A stretch of DNA of 33,468 nucleotides. Source: a virus. Position numbers and translations under genes: made by a program. The DNA lies in IMG/VR virus record IMGVR_UViG_3300030107_002290, positions 1 to 33,468 of that record, one strand, 5' to 3'. This document shows, one piece after another, positions 15,553 to 22,344 of this stretch; position 1 is the stretch's first letter; each line of letters begins with the position of its first letter. Below the pieces are notes generated by a model. That model saw only the letters and a list, made by a program, of their open reading frames with translations. It did not search any database and was not told where the DNA came from.

Positions 15553-15826
15553 ACGTATTAACGGAGGCCGTCCGCTAGAGTGGTATCTCGGCGTGACAGC
15601 GGGGCATGGCGACTACGGTACACTTGACGGTGAACCGTACGTCTGCCACCTCCCCGAATACGAGAGCGACTACGCTCTGGACGGCGACCCAGACGCTATG
15701 ATCTGCTTTGCAGATTTTGCACGGAAGTACGTAGCGTTTATGGAGAAGCGCGGTATCGTAGACTTCACCCTCATGGACTACCGAAGCGCCTACCTTAGAA
15801 GAAAAGGTTTCGACGTTAGAAAATAA
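15539..15826 (+). CDS. Hypothetical protein, 95 aa (paralogue of previous gene)
   Basis: Begins MNPYKRINGGRPLEWYLG and contains VTAGHGDYG at residues about 19-27, EPYVCHLPEY, and a C-terminal DYRSAYLRRKGF, matching in order the TAGKGDYG, EPCPVHL and YRRFWLKRG segments of the upstream protein. It is acidic in the middle (DYALDGDPDA). Function unknown. It is the last gene before the second rightward sigma-70 promoter, whose -35 starts 3 bases after its stop. Confidence 0.75.
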   Translation: MNPYKRINGGRPLEWYLGVTAGHGDYGTLDGEPYVCHLPEYESDYALDGDPDAMICFADFARKYVAFMEKRGIVDFTLMDYRSAYLRRKGFDVRK

Positions 15827-15829
15827 AAC

Positions 15830-15858
15830 TTGACATGGTAGCAACCTTGTGTTATACT
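15830..15858 (+). promoter_or_regulatory. Strong sigma-70-type promoter
   Basis: TTGACA (15830-15835), 17-base spacer, TATACT (15853-15858): close to perfect consensus. It drives the run of small genes 15912-18487 that ends with the sigma-54 activator. The leader to the ATG at 15912 is about 45 bases and has no Shine-Dalgarno sequence. Confidence 0.85.
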
Positions 15859-15911
15859 ATGTTCGCACGTTCCACTAGGAACATAACCACTACGCCTAGC
15901 GTATACATAAA

Positions 15912-16073
15912 ATGACAACAACTGAAATACATAAGCTAGCTGAAAAGCTACGCGAGATACATCGCCAGAAAGAGAAGTCGTGGGAGCTAGAACGAGCTAC
16001 CCTACTCAACGAGATACACTACCTGAGAAAACGTATAGTAGATATGTCTACTAGAAAGGAGGCTACGCTATGA
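15912..16073 (+). CDS. Small coiled-coil protein, 53 aa
   Basis: Encodes MTTTEIHKLAEKLREIHRQK followed by a continuous charged helix with regular Leu/Ile spacing through residue 45, a likely short coiled coil. It is the first gene after the strong promoter at 15830, and its 3' end carries an excellent AAAGGAGG site for the next gene, with which it shares an ATGA overlap. Too short for most gene callers. Function unknown; small early dimeric proteins like this are often host-takeover factors, but that is only a possibility. Confidence 0.7.
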   Translation: MTTTEIHKLAEKLREIHRQKEKSWELERATLLNEIHYLRKRIVDMSTRKEATL

Positions 16074-16408
16074 GCTTCGCAGCACGGCAGGGCATCTTTA
16101 AGATACGATTCGACTACACGCAAGCGCCGAAGCCAGAGTATAGCGAGCCGAAGGTAGACTTGAACATCACCGTCTCCGCTATACACGATGACGGCTATGA
16201 GCAGACATTCGCGGAGGTCGCCATCTACGATAACAACGACAACTGGTATACGTTCGATGTTCACGGCGAAAACTACGAGGACATTGTACCACACGGCCTC
16301 GACTCCGATGTGATGACCGGCGTTAGCGCACGACAGTACGCTGCGATACTCGATAGCATAGACAACATCGCTAACTACGTTAGCATAATACCATTACAGA
16401 AGATATGA
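16070..16408 (+). CDS. Hypothetical protein, 112 aa
   Basis: ATG overlaps the previous stop and is preceded at 8 bases by AAGGAGG. The protein (MSFAARQGIFKIRFDY...) is predicted mainly beta in the first 80 residues (IYDNNDNWYTFDVHGENY) and helical at the end, acidic overall, without membrane segment or known motif. It overlaps the following 49-residue gene by 4 bases. Confidence 0.7.
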   Translation: MSFAARQGIFKIRFDYTQAPKPEYSEPKVDLNITVSAIHDDGYEQTFAEVAIYDNNDNWYTFDVHGENYEDIVPHGLDSDVMTGVSARQYAAILDSIDNIANYVSIIPLQKI

Positions 16409-16554
16409 ACTACATTAAAACTCACAAAGCAGGAGCCTATCTTAATAGGTTAATAAACAGAACGGGTACGCTTTGGAGCGAGAGCGAAGCGCCAGCCAAC
16501 ACTAACAAAACACGGGCCACTAACCGTACGAAACCAAAGAAACGTAAACGATGA
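16405..16554 (+). CDS. Small basic protein, 49 aa
   Basis: Encodes a Lys/Arg-rich product starting MNYIKTHKAGAYLNRLIN and ending TKPKKRKR. It fits between neighbours with 4-base overlaps on both sides, which supports it as a real gene despite its length. The basic tail suggests nucleic acid binding. No family recognised. Confidence 0.65.
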   Translation: MNYIKTHKAGAYLNRLINRTGTLWSESEAPANTNKTRATNRTKPKKRKR

Positions 16555-16733
16555 GTGACACTAGAAAATACACAAACAAACTACTAGAGATGGTAGACGA
16601 TGGTAGGATAGACAAAGATATGCTTATCATGGCGTTTGCTAAGTACCTTAGCGAAGCAGACGTAGAAGATCTAATGCACATAAACGAAATCATACCTATC
16701 GAATGGGACGATGAGAACGATGACAGCAGATGA
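16551..16733 (+). CDS. Small acidic helical protein, 60 aa
   Basis: Begins MSDTRKYTNKLLEMVDDGRI; residues 5-50 are helical with hydrophobic spacing and the tail is strongly acidic (EWDDENDD). Shares ATGA-type overlap with the basic 49-residue gene upstream. The basic/acidic pair side by side could be interaction partners; this is only a suggestion. Confidence 0.7.
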   Translation: MSDTRKYTNKLLEMVDDGRIDKDMLIMAFAKYLSEADVEDLMHINEIIPIEWDDENDDSR

Positions 16734-17139
16734 GATAGCAATAAAAGCGGATGCGATAGTTGACAAAGAGACTATGCGCATAGACCTAACGAAACAACTG
16801 AACCGTAGCATGGCGCTACAAGCTGCGCTAGGTAAGGAGATATGGAGCGATGGCCCTGTGCGTTCGCAAATATCACGCTGCCGTAGCGGCATATCTGGAG
16901 ACGAGAAGCGAAAGTCTATGAGCGGTTCGCAACGCTACAACAACCAGTTCCGAGTGAAGATATGGAGCGGTAACAAAGACAACCCTGCTAGAGTACACTT
17001 CTCTGGGCCACTAAACGAACTATTCGACGATAACCCAGCGCTGTATGCTTGGGTCATAAAACACACTACGATAGCTCCGTTCTTTCAAGACGAGCTGAAA
17101 CCACCCTACAACCGAAACTCAAACTACATACTACGATGA
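16711..17139 (+). CDS. Hypothetical protein, 142 aa
   Basis: Two starts are possible: ATG 16711 and ATG 16720 (MTADEIAIK), the second having GAG seven bases upstream. The N-terminal 45 residues are helical, then a basic region with several Ser/Arg (QISRCRSGISGDEKRKS), then a C-terminal part rich in aromatic residues (LYAWVIKHTTIAPFFQDEL). No known domain recognised. Overlaps the next gene by 4 bases. Confidence 0.7.
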   Translation: MRTMTADEIAIKADAIVDKETMRIDLTKQLNRSMALQAALGKEIWSDGPVRSQISRCRSGISGDEKRKSMSGSQRYNNQFRVKIWSGNKDNPARVHFSGPLNELFDDNPALYAWVIKHTTIAPFFQDELKPPYNRNSNYILR

Positions 17140-17495
17140 GAAAGATAACTAGACTAGCAAGCGAGGCGTTCATAGCGAACGAGAACTGGCACTTGGACAA
17201 TACACGAGTAGCCGTAGAGGAGAACCGTACAGTTCTCTATCTGCACAACAACATCATAGCGCTCAAGCAGAACGACGCTCCTGACGGTGTACTGCTGACG
17301 CTAGCAGGTTGGGGAACACCTACGACACGCGAGCGGCTCAACGGACTGCTGTCTATGCTAGGCCATCCCAGCGTAGGTTTCAGCCAACGCAGATTTGAGC
17401 AGTACCTACGCACCGCTAGTGCTGGCCGTCCGGTAGCTGACGATGAACTCATAAACATAAACCTACTTACTGGAGATGAGTATAGTAAGGGTTAA
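17136..17495 (+). CDS. Hypothetical protein, 119 aa
   Basis: The start chosen is ATG 17136 (MRKITRLASEAFIAN), overlapping the previous stop as ATGA; a longer frame from 17049 would run through the preceding gene. Residues 25-60 look like a small beta sheet (RTVLYLHNNIIALKQ), followed by a helical region with TTRERLNGLLSMLG and FSQRRFEQYLR. It resembles small phage proteins often found in strings of early genes. No motif permits a function. Confidence 0.7.
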   Translation: MRKITRLASEAFIANENWHLDNTRVAVEENRTVLYLHNNIIALKQNDAPDGVLLTLAGWGTPTTRERLNGLLSMLGHPSVGFSQRRFEQYLRTASAGRPVADDELININLLTGDEYSKG

Positions 17496-17757
17496 CTTCC
17501 GCACGCCAAGCGGCGCACATAAGATAGGTGACATCGACGAAGACACGGAGATAGCTATGCTTAGCCCCGACGATACGACATACGATAAGCGTGACGTAGT
17601 GTTCACCAGCGACAAGTCAGAGATGCTTCGGCTACTCAAGGAAGGCTGGGACGCTATGCTAGGTCGCCACTACCGTGAGCGTAAGGCTCTTGAAACGTTC
17701 ACACCCACAGACTACAGCCGCTACCGTGGTTTCACAGATCACGTATACCATGACTGA
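17476..17757 (+). CDS. Hypothetical protein, 93 aa
   Basis: Begins MSIVRVNFRTPSGAHKIGDI; overlaps the previous gene by 20 bases and the sigma-54 activator gene by 8. It is acidic in the middle and ends with a Tyr/Arg/His-rich segment. Its immediate coupling to the activator gene makes it a candidate regulator or partner of that protein, but there is no sequence motif to support this. Confidence 0.65.
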   Translation: MSIVRVNFRTPSGAHKIGDIDEDTEIAMLSPDDTTYDKRDVVFTSDKSEMLRLLKEGWDAMLGRHYRERKALETFTPTDYSRYRGFTDHVYHD

Positions 17758-18487
17758 GAAAGAAAGATACCTAGCGTTCGCGCAAGCTGTCCAAGACTAC
17801 AGCACAGTTGACGCTGCAACAAAGCGCACGGTAGAAGCTGCCGTCAAGCTAGCGCCACGCAGCGAACCCGTACTCATCACAGGTGAGACAGGCACAGGTA
17901 AGGAACTCATCGCTCGTATACTTCACGGTACACGTAGCGGTGAGTTCTCTACCGTGAACACGACAGCCGTAACCGATACGCTCTTTGAGAGTGAGCTGTT
18001 CGGCCACCTCAAGGGTAGCTTTACCGGTGCTTTCCGAGACAAGACCGGCCTCGTAGAACACGCTGCCAACGGTACGCTGTTCCTCGATGAGATAGGCGAT
18101 ATGCCCTACGACCTACAGGCCAAGGTGCTACGCTTCATTCAGTTCGGCACGTACCGTAAAGTTGGTGACAACGAAGAGCGTACAGCTAACTGCCGAGTTA
18201 TCGCAGCAACCTGCGCTCCGCTACAAGACTTGATCGCCTCCGGTCGCTTTCGTAAAGACCTATACTACCGACTCTCCACTTTCAACCTACACCTAACTCC
18301 CCTACGTGAGCGGCCCTACGACGCTGTTCACTACGTAGGCGAGAACCTAGACACAAACACCGAGGACTACGATACCTTCCTAGACTACGCTAGCAATGCA
18401 ACCTTAGAAGGTAACTACCGTGAGCTAGAACAAGCAATCCTGCGATACGACGTTCTAAAAGAATTACCCACGCAACCTAGAAGATAG
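17750..18487 (+). CDS. Stand-alone sigma-54 activator AAA+ ATPase (bacterial enhancer-binding protein core), 245 aa
   Basis: This family uses ATP hydrolysis to remodel the closed complex of sigma-54 RNA polymerase. All hallmarks are present: Walker A GETGTGKE (45-52), the sigma-54-contacting loop GSFTGA (89-94; canonical GAFTGA with A to S, keeping Phe, Thr and Gly), Walker B LFLDE (110-114), sensor I RVIAAT, an arginine-finger segment RKDLYYRL, the PLRERPYD motif and the sensor II region LEGNYRELEQ (equivalent to PGNVRELEN). There is no N-terminal receiver, GAF or PAS domain and no C-terminal Fis-type HTH; the protein ends about 20 residues after sensor II. It is therefore a constitutive core domain, similar in scope to PspF(1-275). 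ATG 17750 is used because earlier starts fall in the preceding gene. A sigma-54 promoter directly follows its stop. Confidence 0.92.
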   Translation: MTEKERYLAFAQAVQDYSTVDAATKRTVEAAVKLAPRSEPVLITGETGTGKELIARILHGTRSGEFSTVNTTAVTDTLFESELFGHLKGSFTGAFRDKTGLVEHAANGTLFLDEIGDMPYDLQAKVLRFIQFGTYRKVGDNEERTANCRVIAATCAPLQDLIASGRFRKDLYYRLSTFNLHLTPLRERPYDAVHYVGENLDTNTEDYDTFLDYASNATLEGNYRELEQAILRYDVLKELPTQPRR

Positions 18488-18530
18488 AAAAAAAGTTTTA
18501 GAAGATAGAAGATTTGGCATGAATCTTGCT
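18478..18530 (+). promoter_or_regulatory. Sigma-54 promoter with TAGAAGATA repeats, for the replication operon
   Basis: TTGGCATG (18514-18521), AATC, TTGCT (18526-18530): the -24 GG and -12 GC are exactly 10 bases apart and both halves are near consensus (TTGGCACG-N4-TTGCT), only C to T at one place. TTTAGAAGATAG (18497-18508) lies 5 bp upstream. TAGAAGATAG also occurs at 18478-18487 (21 bp, two helical turns, upstream, overlapping the activator stop codon) and TAGAAGAT at 18506-18513 abuts the -24 box. The expected start is near 18541, 50 bases before the ATG at 18592. Confidence 0.85.
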
Positions 18531-18591
18531 TTATATATGGTGTAAGTGCATCAGATGTAAAGCACTAGCGTAGAAATAACCACATAAGATA

Positions 18592-18999
18592 ATGGCACAG
18601 TATAAGGTACAAGAGTACAAGGACGGCGATTGGAAAGGCTTCCGATTCACCGTGAAGGAGTTCGATAGCGCAGCAGAAGCTGTAGATTCTATCGGAGAAG
18701 CAAACGTTCTAGCGTTGCTCAACCAGCAAGTAGCTAGTCGTATACGAGCGAAGGTCAAGAACTCGCTACCGAAAGGGCTTAGCGGAGATGACCTGCTGAC
18801 CGCACAGTCACGCCACCAAGAGAAGCACCCAGACGGTGTGCTATTCTCTCAGGAGGACGCTGATAAATGGAAACCGGATGCTAGGGATTTAACTCCTAAC
18901 GCATTGTTCAAACAGGCGCAAGCTGCGTTTGCTGCCGGTGATACCGATAAGGGTACTGACTTGCTCCGTCAGATGAAAGAGCTGATGGCTGGCAACTAA
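18592..18999 (+). CDS. Hypothetical protein, 135 aa
   Basis: The first gene behind the sigma-54 promoter. The product (MAQYKVQEYKDGDWKGFRFT...) has a basic N-terminal half with a helix VLALLNQQVASRIRAKVKNS and a C-terminal helical pair (FKQAQAAFAAGDTDKGTDLLRQM) that resembles a short TPR-like hairpin. The ATG follows CACATAAGATA and has no Shine-Dalgarno sequence. It is followed by a hairpin (19008-19067), so it may be made in excess over downstream genes. Abundance and position would suit a DNA-binding or replication-associated protein, but no family was recognised. Confidence 0.75.
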   Translation: MAQYKVQEYKDGDWKGFRFTVKEFDSAAEAVDSIGEANVLALLNQQVASRIRAKVKNSLPKGLSGDDLLTAQSRHQEKHPDGVLFSQEDADKWKPDARDLTPNALFKQAQAAFAAGDTDKGTDLLRQMKELMAGN

Positions 19000-19007
19000 C
19001 CTAGCGA

Positions 19008-19067
19008 GGGGAGCGAGCGTCTTGTGCAGTGTGCAACTCGTGCATCTTGTGCAACTCGCTCCTCCCC
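19008..19067 (+). other. Intergenic stem-loop with internal direct repeat
   Basis: GGGGAGCGAG (19008-19017) pairs with CTCGCTCC-T-CCCC (19055-19067) with one bulged base. The loop contains TGTGCAACTCG twice (19030-19040 and 19048-19058). There is no T-run afterwards, so it is not a typical terminator; it may be a processing or mRNA-stability element between the 135- and 197-residue genes. Confidence 0.5.
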
Positions 19068-19079
19068 TACTTTACTAAA

Positions 19080-19673
19080 ATGGACAACGACACTATAGAT
19101 ATTGTAGTAGGCAAGCTCAAGAAACCTGAGCGTAAGTCGAACTCTCCGCTACGAGTTAAGCGCTCATCGTACACTGAGACTAGCGCAGAAACAGTCAAGC
19201 CCATCCTAGACAAGCTACTGAACGATGCTAAGGACGTATTCGTACCGGCGCTTGGCACAGGCTACACCGCACGTACGTTATTCGTTAAGATAAACGATGG
19301 ACTTTTATGGTACATGGAGAACTCTGATGAGCCAGATGACTACATCTTGCTACGTTCTCAGATCGCATTGCGTACCATATACGACAACGAGAACCCCGGT
19401 GTTCTAGTGTACTTCAAACGTGGTATGCGCAAGATTCGTCGCAAGAACCACGAAGGCAAGGCGCTAGAGTTTCACACGACCGACAGCTCGCTTTGGCGGC
19501 ATAACGTAGTGCGCTGGTTAGAGTCTGCCACGGAAGGCAAGATGTTTGAGAGCGGTAACATAGAAGAGCCGCTAACAGATGACGACGAGCGCTGGCTGCG
19601 TGACACGCTAGCTACGATGGCTCCCGATGCGGAGATGTTATTCAAGGACAATAGCTTCCGCATCATACGATGA
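19080..19673 (+). CDS. Hypothetical protein, 197 aa
   Basis: ATG 19080 (MDNDTIDIVVGKLKK) is chosen; a frame from 19029 would run through the stem-loop and begins with a Cys-rich stretch unlike protein. The product has a basic N-terminus (residues 12-30), a central region RTLFVKINDGLLWYMENSDEPDDY, a basic patch KRGMRKIRRKNHEGK and an acidic C-terminus. The mixture suggests a nucleic-acid-associated protein, without an identifiable family. The leader ends TTACTAAA, as in the gene at 12599. Its stop overlaps the next ATG. Confidence 0.75.
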   Translation: MDNDTIDIVVGKLKKPERKSNSPLRVKRSSYTETSAETVKPILDKLLNDAKDVFVPALGTGYTARTLFVKINDGLLWYMENSDEPDDYILLRSQIALRTIYDNENPGVLVYFKRGMRKIRRKNHEGKALEFHTTDSSLWRHNVVRWLESATEGKMFESGNIEEPLTDDDERWLRDTLATMAPDAEMLFKDNSFRIIR

Positions 19674-19747
19674 GTGCATCAACTTTCGGTTGTCTGTTCT
19701 GGACGGTAGTGATCATAGCTTTTTGGTATACCTACATTAAAGAATGA
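19670..19747 (+). CDS. Tiny membrane protein, 25 aa
   Basis: Encodes 25 residues with one hydrophobic segment (FGCLFWTVVIIAFWYTYI). It fits exactly between flanking genes with ATGA overlaps on each side, which is the main support. No function can be assigned. Confidence 0.6.
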   Translation: MSASTFGCLFWTVVIIAFWYTYIKE

Positions 19748-20007
19748 CGATAGAAGAACTACTTAACTGCGACATCGCAGAGTTGGAAGAGATGAGTGAC
19801 GACGAGCTACGTGAGCATTTCAAGCCTTACCTAGCTGTAACGCAGCCTGACCCTAACGTATCAGTTGCAAAACCTAAACGTAAGAAAAGTTCGGTGATGA
19901 GTAAAAAGAAAAAGCAAACACTTGAAGATCAGATGCAGGAGCTAGCTAAGCTGAATGGCATAGACCTCGACAACGCATCTGACAATCTCCCCGCTAACCT
20001 ACGATGA
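19744..20007 (+). CDS. Hypothetical protein, 87 aa
   Basis: Begins MTIEELLNCDIAELEEMSDD: an acidic helical N-terminus, a Pro-containing linker, a strongly basic middle (KPKRKKSSVMSKKKKQ) and a helical C-terminus. The bipolar charge suggests an adaptor that touches DNA and a protein. It is immediately upstream of the Cas4-like nuclease with a 4-base overlap and may belong with the recombination genes. Confidence 0.7.
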   Translation: MTIEELLNCDIAELEEMSDDELREHFKPYLAVTQPDPNVSVAKPKRKKSSVMSKKKKQTLEDQMQELAKLNGIDLDNASDNLPANLR

Positions 20008-20942
20008 CACAACCTTTAACACTAAAAAAGACCAGCGACGGTCGCTACATAGTTAAGATAGACGCTTCGCTCTACAGCCAGACAGCTTGCCCTCGGCGCT
20101 TGTGGTACATGGGCGCTCGTGGCCTCACGTACGATTCTAAGTCGCACAAGATGGAGTATGGCACAGCGTTTCATAAAGCGCTTCAAGAGTTCTACACTAC
20201 GGGCAATGAGAAGGCTGCGACAGCCGTTGCGATAGAACACTTTGAGCAGGATGACATCCACGTACCAGACAATGACTTCCGTAACATGGGGCATCTTGTT
20301 GCTACGCTTCAACAATACTTCATGGCCTACGAGCAGTTCGATGGCCTCAAGGCAGACGTTGGCCCAGACGGGCCGCTACTAGAGCAGCGCTTTGCCGTAC
20401 CCTATATCACCGATGGTGAGCTACTCGACGTTGTGCTTTGCGGTACGGTAGACATGATCGGCACGTACAACGGATTACCTGCGCTCATAGATCACAAGAC
20501 AACCTCGCTTAATCAAGTGGAGAAGTACCTAGATAGCTACCAAAACTCTCCGCAGATGATGTTCTACAGTATGATATGGAAGCGGCTGTTCCCTGACGAG
20601 AAGCGTAACGTTGTTATCAACGGTATCTTTCTCAACCGTAGCGGACGCAACAAGTTCCAACGCTCGCCGTTCATCACGTTCAGCGATCACGTACTCGGAG
20701 AGTTTGAGCAGCACCTACGCCAGACGATCAGCCAGTACACAGCTAACCTACGCTCAGTTATAAAAGATGGGAAAGACCCAGACGATATGTTCTTTCCTAA
20801 CTTCACTTGCTGCGAGACTAAGTTCGGTAAGTGTAAGTTCTCTCCGGTTTGTACTACGCCACGTAAGGAAGATCGCGAGACTATTATAGATTCTTTATTC
20901 ACAACAACGAACACCTACGACCCATTACTTTTTCAAGCATGA
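20004..20942 (+). CDS. Cas4/RecB-type PD-(D/E)XK nuclease with Fe-S cysteines, 312 aa
   Basis: Members of this family (PDDEXK_1, Cas4, AddB C-terminal domain) degrade DNA ends as exonucleases. Visible motifs: YSQTACPRRLWY with Cys29, GTAFH with His57, LCGTVDMIG with Asp150, LIDHKTT with Asp163 and Lys165, and a Gln-x3-Gln/Tyr segment SYQNSPQMMFY (about 179-189). The C-terminus has Cys269, Cys270, Cys277 and Cys283, which with Cys29 could hold a 4Fe-4S cluster as in Cas4 and AddB. With the Sak4-like ATPase and DUF669-like protein downstream it forms a likely phage recombination module. There are no cas1/cas2 genes or CRISPR nearby. Overlaps the genes on both sides by 4 bases. Confidence 0.88.
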   Translation: MTQPLTLKKTSDGRYIVKIDASLYSQTACPRRLWYMGARGLTYDSKSHKMEYGTAFHKALQEFYTTGNEKAATAVAIEHFEQDDIHVPDNDFRNMGHLVATLQQYFMAYEQFDGLKADVGPDGPLLEQRFAVPYITDGELLDVVLCGTVDMIGTYNGLPALIDHKTTSLNQVEKYLDSYQNSPQMMFYSMIWKRLFPDEKRNVVINGIFLNRSGRNKFQRSPFITFSDHVLGEFEQHLRQTISQYTANLRSVIKDGKDPDDMFFPNFTCCETKFGKCKFSPVCTTPRKEDRETIIDSLFTTTNTYDPLLFQA

Positions 20943-21268
20943 TAACTGACGAAGAAATACGAGACTTGGCACAGCGCCGCTATTCGATAGAAGCTGTAGC
21001 TAAATTTAACAAGGGCATTGCTGAGCATAACCCTAACGGAGACAAGGGGCTGTACCGTATGTCACCCTTGCAGATACTCAACGCCATCGACGAGGAGTTG
21101 ATAGACGCATGGCACTACTCTGTAGCGCTGCGCATGAAGATAACCACGCTGCTGCTGGATTGTGATGACTACCGTAAGCAGATAGCAAAACTGGAGAAGG
21201 AAATCTCTGACCTCAAGAAGGTCAACAAACCAAAGAAAAATGACAACAACAGGAAGAAAAAAGACTGA
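20939..21268 (+). CDS. Hypothetical protein, 109 aa
   Basis: Begins MITDEEIRDLAQRRYSIEAV. Residues 40-75 read as a helix with LQILNAIDEELIDAWHYSVAL, slightly reminiscent of MazG-like nucleotide pyrophosphohydrolase helices (EELxD), but the rest of the motif set is missing. The C-terminal 40 residues form a coiled coil and a Lys/Asn-rich tail (KKNDNNRKKKD). It overlaps the nuclease gene by 4 bases and the RHH-like gene by 29. Function uncertain. Confidence 0.7.
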   Translation: MITDEEIRDLAQRRYSIEAVAKFNKGIAEHNPNGDKGLYRMSPLQILNAIDEELIDAWHYSVALRMKITTLLLDCDDYRKQIAKLEKEISDLKKVNKPKKNDNNRKKKD

Positions 21269-21401
21269 CGCTAGGGTTAAGTCCTACCGTGCAGTTCTGA
21301 TACCGGAGCGGCTACACGCACGCTTGAAGAAGCTCGCCAAGCGCGAGGGCAAACGACTCAACGCAGTAATTCCCAAGCTGCTGAAGGAGGCACTACGATG
21401 A
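21240..21401 (+). CDS. Ribbon-helix-helix-like DNA-binding protein, 53 aa
   Basis: The short frame encodes MTTTGRKKTDARVKSYRAVL then IPERLHARLKKLAKREGKRL and NAVIPKLLKEALR. The pattern of one beta strand (SYRAVLIP) followed by two helices with the turn at REGKRLNAVI is typical of Arc/MetJ/CopG ribbon-helix-helix repressors, which bind DNA as dimers. It ends ATGA into the Sak4-like gene, for which it supplies an AAGGAGG site 8 bases upstream. It is a candidate regulator, for example for the repeated TAGAAGATA sites, though that link is speculation. Confidence 0.7.
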   Translation: MTTTGRKKTDARVKSYRAVLIPERLHARLKKLAKREGKRLNAVIPKLLKEALR

Positions 21402-22054
21402 GTAAGGCTATCATAGGAGTCGTGGGTAGTAGCGGCACAGGTAAGTCAACATCCCTGCGCAATCTATCTCCTGCGGCCACGCATATCATAGACCTTGAGC
21501 GCAAAGGCTTACCGTTTCCTAACGCAAGCAAGTTCAAGGTTACGCCATGCTCCAACATCAAGGAGTTCGACAAGGCGCTAGACGCTGCGCTGGGCGATGA
21601 GAAGTGTGAGGTGATTGTCATTGAGTCATTCACCAAGTACACCGAGACGCTCATAGCGTTGGCACAGGCTAGCTTCAAAGGCTACGATGTATGGTCATAC
21701 TACAACCGTATGATTCGGGCTACGCTTGACAAGGTTAAGAACGACCGTGCTGTCGTAGTGTTCACAGGCATCGACGAGATTGTGCAGATCGCACAGCCTA
21801 GCGGTGACACGTATAACGTACGCCGCATCAAGGTGCAGGGTAAGCAACACGAGGGCTGCATCGAGAAGGAGTTCCTTATGGTACTGTTCACCGAGGTCAA
21901 ACGCGACAAGGATGGTAAGGTACGCTACGTCTTCCAGACGAACAGCGACGGCATTACCTCCGCTAAGACTCCGATGGGTATGTTCGACGAGCCATACATT
22001 GACAACGACATCTCCGCTGTCATCGACGCAGCCAAGAAATACTACAACGCATGA
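21398..22054 (+). CDS. Sak4-like RecA-fold ATPase, 218 aa
   Basis: Phage AAA_24/Sak4 proteins are RecA-like ATPases that support single-strand annealing or exchange. The Walker A is GSSGTGKST (10-18), a Walker B-like strand CEVIVIESF lies about residues 70-78, and VVVFTGIDE (about 120-128) and LMVLFTEVKRD (about 160-170) are further core strands. A C-terminal SDGITSAKTPMGMF segment is characteristic of the family. It lies next to the Cas4-like nuclease and the DUF669-like protein, a common phage recombination arrangement. Starts at ATG 21398 with a strong Shine-Dalgarno site. Confidence 0.85.
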   Translation: MSKAIIGVVGSSGTGKSTSLRNLSPAATHIIDLERKGLPFPNASKFKVTPCSNIKEFDKALDAALGDEKCEVIVIESFTKYTETLIALAQASFKGYDVWSYYNRMIRATLDKVKNDRAVVVFTGIDEIVQIAQPSGDTYNVRRIKVQGKQHEGCIEKEFLMVLFTEVKRDKDGKVRYVFQTNSDGITSAKTPMGMFDEPYIDNDISAVIDAAKKYYNA

Positions 22055-22344
22055 TAACACAGCGTAACGTATCCGACTTGTTTCAGCGACTAGATGACGC
22101 AGTTACCGATCTCGGTAACGCTAGGCAACAGGTTCAGAATGCGATGGACGAGTTCCCCGCAGCGCCTGATTGGCCATCGCCGCTAGACCTCAACACAATC
22201 CTAGAGGATATTGAAGACTTGTACGGCACACCTACGAAAGAGTATGACGCTGGCCAACTGCGCAAGCTACGCCAGCTCAAGAACGTCTTAGCTTCTGCTA
22301 ACATAGACACTATAGATAAACTTATTGAATACATCGAACGATGA
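22051..22344 (+). CDS. Hypothetical helical protein, 97 aa
   Basis: Begins MITQRNVSDLFQRLDDAV. Two helical stretches (residues 5-32 and 62-97) flank a Pro-rich loop (EFPAAPDWPSPLDL). It lies between the Sak4-like ATPase and the 80-residue gene with 4-base overlaps on both sides. No known family; likely belongs functionally with the recombination cluster. Confidence 0.7.
   Translation: MITQRNVSDLFQRLDDAVTDLGNARQQVQNAMDEFPAAPDWPSPLDLNTILEDIEDLYGTPTKEYDAGQLRKLRQLKNVLASANIDTIDKLIEYIER

Noticed and set aside
17675-17749. N-terminal extension of the sigma-54 activator
   Set aside because: The 25 extra residues overlap the preceding gene in another frame and do not resemble any activator domain; ATG 17750 gives the normal AAA+ start.
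20004-20942. CRISPR-associated Cas4 as part of a phage CRISPR system
   Set aside because: No cas1, cas2 or repeat array in the window; neighbours are phage recombination genes.
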